In this document: piece after piece, positions 58,771-64,000 of the stretch
Layout of the letters: each line of letters starts with the position of its first letter
Position numbering within the stretch: the stretch's first letter is position 1
Program-made: the position numbers and the translations under genes
DNA from: Populus alba
Taxonomy: Eukaryota > Streptophyta > Magnoliopsida > Malpighiales > Salicaceae
NCBI RefSeq assembly: GCF_005239225.2
Contig: NC_133284.1
Span: forward strand, 54,567,416-54,631,415
DNA: 64,000 nucleotides
Direction of reading: 5' to 3'
Notes under the pieces: generated by a model
Database searches by the model: none
Told to the model about the DNA's origin: nothing
Seen by the model: the letters and a program-made list of their open reading frames with translations, nothing else

Positions 58771-59584
58771 TAATATATATTTTTTTAAAAATATCTTGAA
58801 TACCTTAAATCAAATTATATTTTTACTTATCAAATAAACTAGATGATATAAATTTTTATATAGTTTGACTGTTTTTTTAGTAAGAAAACACATTAAAATC
58901 ACCTTATGTTATTTTTGTATCCAAAAAATATTTAATACGACCTGTCACGGGTGCGTGTATATATAATGAACCATTCATTCAAAAGATTTGAAAAGGCAGG
59001 GGAATCCATGAAAGAGAAGAAGAAAAAGACAAATGATGGCCCCCACGTAATTAAAACACAAATATGGGACCCTTCTCTTTCTAAAGAGACAGCTTTGCTT
59101 CATTTCATCTGGTCCCACATAGCTAATTCACCATGCAATAAAACACTTAAAACAAAAGAATTCACACATTAAGATAATTAAGGGGGGGAAACCAGCACAG
59201 AAAGCTGAGCAGATGAGATCAGTGCAGGCAGCATTTTATTAAGGAGCTTAGCTAGTGCTCGCTCGCTACCCTAAAAGGCTACGAGCTATAGAATATCTCA
59301 ATCTCACAGCCTCTCCTTGCTCTACTCCTCCAATCCATGGTGCCAGTTAACCCAAAAAGGCAGCCCTCCCTTGCCAGGCCATCATGTTTTCTTCTTTACT
59401 GCCCCTTTGACTCATGACTTTATATATATACACCCTTTCTCTTTCCCTCTCCTCTCCTCTCATCAGGCAGGAGCCATGACCCATCACGCATCATCATCAT
59501 CATCATGCTCGTACTCTTATTCATATCACTGCCTGGTAGCTGCACTTACTTCTCATATACCATGCCATGACGTCCCCCCCCCCG

Positions 59585-59634
<50 letters not shown>
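59585..59634. repeat. (CT)n-(AT)n compound microsatellite
   Basis: About 14 CT units followed directly by 11 AT units. Confidence 0.92.
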
Positions 59635-59750
59635 GCTACCACATCAAATAAAGCCATTATCAAAACAAGTGGATAAAAGAAGTAGCATTACTGTTTAAGC
59701 CCAGTAATCAATTAAAGGCTTGCTTCTTTGCATAATCCCTTGCATGCCAT

Positions 59751-59775
59751 GCTCTCTCTCTCTCTCTCTCTCTCC
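59751..59775. repeat. (CT)n microsatellite
   Basis: About 12 CT units. Confidence 0.9.
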
Positions 59776-60558
59776 CCACTGGCTGAGTGAACATTATGAT
59801 CATATGCGCCAATGTCCAATTGCATGGTTAATGCAAGCTCAACACAGCTAGCTAGCAGAAGAATAAAGAGGGGCCTGCTTTTGACATGCATCAGTGTCAT
59901 TGTTCGTACACGGTCTAGCTAGGCAAGGCAAGGCTTATAGTCATATCAAAGCTTCCATATGCATGCACTTGTTTAATGTTTGTTAGAATATGCCCTCTCT
60001 TGAAAATGACTTCCAAGTACACAAATTTATCCATCCATGATATTAATATTATTGGCTCATATTTACCTATGCCAAGACAACGCAATACAGCCATATTATA
60101 TAGATCGTGGAACAATTTCATCCAAAAGAAGAGATCAAATGACGAGAGAGAGAGAAGAGAGAGTTAAAACGAGATGGGAATTTCTTTTAGGAACACTTGA
60201 CTCCATTGTCTTTCAGCCAAGTTCCTAGTCGACTATTATTCAAGGATTTGCTTATACATTGTCTAGTTTTTGAAAGCTTTGAGATTTGCCTAACAAGCAG
60301 AAAGCCTAAAAAAGTGCCATAGACTCAACATCGGTACATTAGAAATAAATACAAACTTTGTCTGAGATCCCAACCGCAAAACTCATACAGGCTGTCTTTC
60401 ATAATTAAACCACCACTATTTCTTCTATAAAGTCATTTCTGAACCCAAAAGTTTCAGGCAACGGTAGCTAGCAATGGGAGAAGCTCAAGTTCAGTGCCTC
60501 GATGTAAACCTGCTAAAGCACAACTGCGCAGAAAAGGTCATGCAAGCTAACACGGTGA

Positions 60559-63500
60559 CTATGAAAAGCTTGGAGCATAAAACAGCGATGCTGATCTTGG
60601 ATGACCAGATGAGTTTGATGCAGCCACGAAAGGATTCTGTTGCAACACGCTGGGACCTTCCGATGGACAACCCCACCTAACAGGACTCGTATTAACTAGC
60701 CTGGCGGCAGTTGCATGAAAGTTGCCATTGTGCAACAATGGTGTTCCACCAAGTGGAGGGTGGTCTTGTGACTGATTACAAGTAGAGGGATTCACATTAC
60801 TCATGTTATAAACTGGGATGGTTGGAACAGAGATACCAGATGGAACTGCTTGTCTTTCCCTCCAGCCTTCATTGTATCTTGTAATGTCACTGATCACAGC
60901 AGTTTGACTTTCAGGAACATCATCAATGATGATGATTTCTTTTACAGGATGAGCAGATGAATCTGCACGCCTGCACTGGCGGTCAGGAGTTTCTGTAGCT
61001 TTCTGCATAGTACACGTAGGAAACGCATCTAGTGTTCTCTTTAGCCTGTTCTGAGAACTTGAGAAATTATAATCATCTTTGCACTGTTGAGGCTTCATGG
61101 ATGTTACAAAACCACCATCATTTTGTTGGTCACAAAACATGCCTGCTGGTAACTGCGATGGTGCCCGGGGTAGCTTAGAATCAGTGTGGCTTCCAAAACT
61201 GTTGGACAACCCAACATCAAAACGTTGAACTGCTGTCCTGTAATATGGATCCCGACTAAAGATGGAAAAACCTTGAGGGGTGAAGCGATGAAATGAATGA
61301 CTGTCCTGAATCTGAATATTGCCAGGAGAGACTGCAGAAATTGTTGGAAAGTGAGGAGTTCGATTGATTGTTTGAGCACAAGGTTGGACCTGCCCAATTG
61401 GCATGGCTACATTATCATCTTTGTTGACCACCATTAAGTTCTTCCCCATCAGTCTCAGTATAGGATTAGAAGCAGATGGACTAGCAGAATCACCATCTGC
61501 ACGAGCTAAGGATCTCACTGCAGAATTATTGGGAGAGTCCTTCAAAGGAATAGGATCTCCGGGGGGCTTGATGAGTGGGAGAATCATCTTTTCAGATCCT
61601 GAAGCTGAGTAACTGTTCAGGGGAACTAATTCAGGCCTGACATCCAAATTAATCGGCATTGGGTTTGAATTGCAACCCATTTGCTTGCTAACAGAAGGAA
61701 ATGCCATCGATGGCATTTTCCTCCGCCTTAGTAGCTGTGATTCTTGGTGATTCAGAGCAACACTCTCAGCAAACCTCTCCTTTCTTTGGCAACAGCATGG
61801 CTGATCATTTTTTAAGCCAAAAGATTCCTTCTCAATGGGGATCCCATCAAGTTTCACGTGCTCTCCCAAGAAAGCAGCTCTTTCAACTCTTGTAGTTGCG
61901 GCTTGTGGAACTGCATCAGCATTCTGGGCCAAAGGTTCAATTCCAGCAGAAATTAAGCCTGACCTCATGTTGTCTTGAAAAACATAATGTCCTGCTGATG
62001 ATGGTGGTTCTGAATAATTGAAATCAGGTCTGCCAGCCATGGAGTTGGAGATGGTCGATGCTGCAGATAGAGGGGAATCTGATGAATCTCCATCAATCAC
62101 ATCATACTGATCTGGAGATGACTGAACCTGGCTACTAGTCAATGATGAGTTTCCTTGAAAATCTTCAGAGCCCATATCTCTAGGACTTGGCAAAAATGAC
62201 CCCGGTGGTCCTGGAATCAGAATGGGATCAACCTCAGGAAAAGAGTCTACTTTCGCAGCTTCAGAATCCAATTCCACCACCCTCATATCAGCATTTTGTC
62301 CCATCATGCCATTGCCAGCTTCAGCAGCAGAAAACATCCCTTGGTCGTGAACAAAACCTGGTTCAGTTGGACCAGTTGACCGGTCATTTTGCCTTGAAAG
62401 TCCTTCATAATCTTCAATAGACCGAAGACATTTTGATGGGACCTTTGAAGAAACACCTAGCTCATAGAATCCAGTGTCAACGGATTTACTCGTACCAGAG
62501 GTGCTCGTCCTCCCATCCAAAGTCTTGGAAGATGGTTCAACAACAATGTCCTCATGTATTGGAACTTGTGTTCCAGGAGATTCTAGGGGATCAATTTTGC
62601 GCAAATAATCATCATCATCAAATCTAGCTGAAGAATCTACATGTATCTCCTCATCATGACCATAGCGAGGTGTAGATTTCGAGCTCCTCAAAGACAAGGC
62701 TTCCAGCCTTTCAGAACTACATGACAATCTTTTTTCTTGCCTAGTTTCCCGGATGGAGCTTCCACCAAGAGACACCTCATCAGTTACTTCTTCTCTTTCA
62801 AGTACATTCTCTGTATGATCCTGCATCAAATCATACTGTTCATCAACCTCAGAATGCCTGCCCATTGCCTCTTCATCCATTTCTGTTATCGAAGGCTCTT
62901 CAGACTTGTCAAGGGTTGACCATCTCCTAACTTTGCTGGGCCTGGATTCAGTCACAGAAGATTGGTTGCTGACAGACAGTACACTTTTCCTAAAGGAGCA
63001 GAATCTCAATGCTTTAGATACAACTGTACGAGAACTCCGGGATGATTTTGTGCTGGCAATGGGAGAGGTATCTGAATTAGTACTTGTATCAGCATCAGTA
63101 TAGATTGTCTTCTTGGTTAGTGAAGAGACCTTTATCCTGGGAGAGTCTGGAGGTCTTAGCAAACAGTTATCACGGATAGAAGTGCCATCTTTGCTCAACT
63201 TCATTGGTGGAAACAACTTATCCACTTTGCCATTAATCCTGTCTCTCACTGGGAGATTTGTTACCATCTTTCTTCCAGGAGAGTGCTCCATACTCTCATT
63301 TACTTGGTCTTTATGAAATGGCTTCTCCGTCCTCTCATTGTTTCTATGAGAAGATATTGGGTTATCAGACAAAATGACAGATTTCTGAGTGCGGCTCCTC
63401 TCTGAAAGACTATCATTCTCAACCAGCAAGTCTTGAGCCAAATGCCATTTACATCTCACAGGTTGATGACCCTCTTGAGTTGGAATCTTCTTTGGAAAAC

Positions 63501-63627
63501 CTCTTCGTTTGGAGCAAATCCATGGTCTTAAAGTCCCGCCATCATTGGGATTGATTTGCTTCAACATCCGTCGTTCTTTCTCACAACTTTTCTCCTCTCC
63601 GTTAAATTCTTCTTGACCTCCAGAAAT
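60559..63627 (-). CDS. HAP8: HAPLESS 8-like protein, large 3' exon (5' partial)
   Basis: A minus-strand open frame with an acceptor (AACAG before ATTTCTGGAGG) at 63627, running 1022 residues to TAG at 60559-60561. The first internal Met is at 63567, but the frame is open and conserved-looking above it (GGQEEFNGEEKSCEKERRML), so this is an internal or last exon and the gene begins beyond the window. Notable segments: LKQINPNDGGTLRPWICSKR near the start, a basic patch (SKALRFCSFRKSV), NPMPINLDVRPELVPLN, ILRLMGKNLMVVNK and VKEIIIIDDVPES. Family knowledge: similar to Arabidopsis At5g56240/At5g56250; HAP8 was named from a gametophyte transmission screen, and the molecular function is not known. 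Rich in Ser and probably disordered. A decayed partial duplicate lies at 49240-49640. Confidence 0.85.
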   Translation of the reverse strand: MSGGQEEFNGEEKSCEKERRMLKQINPNDGGTLRPWICSKRRGFPKKIPTQEGHQPVRCKWHLAQDLLVENDSLSERSRTQKSVILSDNPISSHRNNERTEKPFHKDQVNESMEHSPGRKMVTNLPVRDRINGKVDKLFPPMKLSKDGTSIRDNCLLRPPDSPRIKVSSLTKKTIYTDADTSTNSDTSPIASTKSSRSSRTVVSKALRFCSFRKSVLSVSNQSSVTESRPSKVRRWSTLDKSEEPSITEMDEEAMGRHSEVDEQYDLMQDHTENVLEREEVTDEVSLGGSSIRETRQEKRLSCSSERLEALSLRSSKSTPRYGHDEEIHVDSSARFDDDDYLRKIDPLESPGTQVPIHEDIVVEPSSKTLDGRTSTSGTSKSVDTGFYELGVSSKVPSKCLRSIEDYEGLSRQNDRSTGPTEPGFVHDQGMFSAAEAGNGMMGQNADMRVVELDSEAAKVDSFPEVDPILIPGPPGSFLPSPRDMGSEDFQGNSSLTSSQVQSSPDQYDVIDGDSSDSPLSAASTISNSMAGRPDFNYSEPPSSAGHYVFQDNMRSGLISAGIEPLAQNADAVPQAATTRVERAAFLGEHVKLDGIPIEKESFGLKNDQPCCCQRKERFAESVALNHQESQLLRRRKMPSMAFPSVSKQMGCNSNPMPINLDVRPELVPLNSYSASGSEKMILPLIKPPGDPIPLKDSPNNSAVRSLARADGDSASPSASNPILRLMGKNLMVVNKDDNVAMPIGQVQPCAQTINRTPHFPTISAVSPGNIQIQDSHSFHRFTPQGFSIFSRDPYYRTAVQRFDVGLSNSFGSHTDSKLPRAPSQLPAGMFCDQQNDGGFVTSMKPQQCKDDYNFSSSQNRLKRTLDAFPTCTMQKATETPDRQCRRADSSAHPVKEIIIIDDVPESQTAVISDITRYNEGWRERQAVPSGISVPTIPVYNMSNVNPSTCNQSQDHPPLGGTPLLHNGNFHATAARLVNTSPVRWGCPSEGPSVLQQNPFVAASNSSGHPRSASLFYAPSFS

Positions 63628-64000
63628 CTGTTTAACAGCAATATTGATAGCCGTATATAACTGATATTAATGTTACTGACTTTGCAACAAAAGATGGTGT
63701 AAAATTTGTAAATTAAAGTACAGGATAATCACAAGAAATCTATAAAATAAGTTATAGAAGGGCTTGAGGTGGAAAGATAGTGTTTTAGCAATTTTTCTGC
63801 ACAATAATTCCATCCAGTTAACACAAACACTAAACAGATAGACGCGACACAATATCAGCTGAAGTATCCAAGATGCATTTTGCCCCAAAACATAACATCA
63901 TTAAGCTTCTCGATGGCATTAGAAAACAAAAGGAAAACTAACTGATCTATCACATACTCAAATTCTCAAATTTATTGGCTATTGAAAATGGACAAGGGTA
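63628..64000 (-). other. Intron of the HAP8-like gene
   Basis: Sequence upstream of the acceptor at 63628 is AT-rich without conserved coding. The 5' exons are expected beyond position 64000. Confidence 0.5.

Larger units (their letters stand above)
58771..60558. other. 3' flank of HAP8-like gene and upstream spacer
   Basis: Contains (CT)n-(AT)n at 59585-59634 and (CT)n at 59751-59775. The last 300-400 bases are likely HAP8 3' UTR. Short frames here are low-complexity or overlap the repeats; no gene was recognised. Confidence 0.45.

Noticed and set aside
59200..60200. Possible microRNA precursor near the CT repeats
   Set aside because: I compared it by eye with common plant miRNA sequences and found no match, and no convincing long hairpin outside the low-complexity runs.
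60474..60680. Plus-strand small protein (MGEAQVQCLDVNLLKHNCAE)
   Set aside because: It overlaps the HAP8 3' end antisense and shows no family features.

Overview
This is a plant nuclear window. It has intron-containing genes with GT-AG junctions, AT-rich intergenic DNA, microsatellites and many retroelement relics. Protein similarity recalled from memory, and the repeat types, point to a rosid tree, most likely Salicaceae (Populus or Salix). No database could be searched. All Arabidopsis locus numbers given here are from memory.

Layout. 1-7.9 kb: the 3' part of a LORELEI-like GPI-anchored protein gene (+), an E-class pentatricopeptide repeat gene (+), and a 12-exon F-box/actin-related ARP8 gene (-). 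9.1-9.7 kb: two tRNA-derived SINEs. 11.2-14.1 kb: a nine-exon WD40 gene (+). 15.5-16.0 kb: photosystem I subunit PsaG (+). 17.5-20.9 kb: a two-exon WPP-domain-interacting (WIP/KASH) nuclear envelope gene (-). 21-37 kb: a long repeat-rich stretch with a Myb/SANT-like pseudogene, a Ty3/gypsy gag relic split by a nested LTR-like insertion, and several tandem repeats. 38.2-41.2 kb: an intact one-exon TIR-like/NB-ARC/TPR (XTNX/TNP type) gene (+). 42-47.5 kb: two decayed Ty1/copia elements. 48-50.9 kb: broken gene copies, including pieces of HAP8 and of the XTNX gene. 51.3-53.8 kb: a PRA1-family gene split by a 1.9-kb LTR-like insertion. 54-59 kb: minisatellite and inverted arrays, plus a hAT-type MITE. 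60.6-63.6 kb: the large last exon of a HAPLESS 8-like gene (-), which continues past the window.

The gene order (LLG1, ARP8, WD40, WIP, XTNX NTPase, PRA1, HAP8) matches a block of Arabidopsis chromosome 5 near At5g56170-At5g56250. The WD40-PsaG pair matches At1g55680-At1g55670 on the homoeologous chromosome 1 block.

Two results stand out. First, the PRA1 gene is interrupted by an LTR-like insert with a 4-of-5 target duplication; removing the insert restores the frame, but an in-frame TGA remains further on. Second, the order XTNX(intact)-HAP8(relic)-XTNX(relic)-PRA1-HAP8(intact) is what a tandem duplication of the whole XTNX-HAP8 segment followed by reciprocal gene loss would leave. The genes do not form a pathway; they are a conserved chromosomal block with independent roles.
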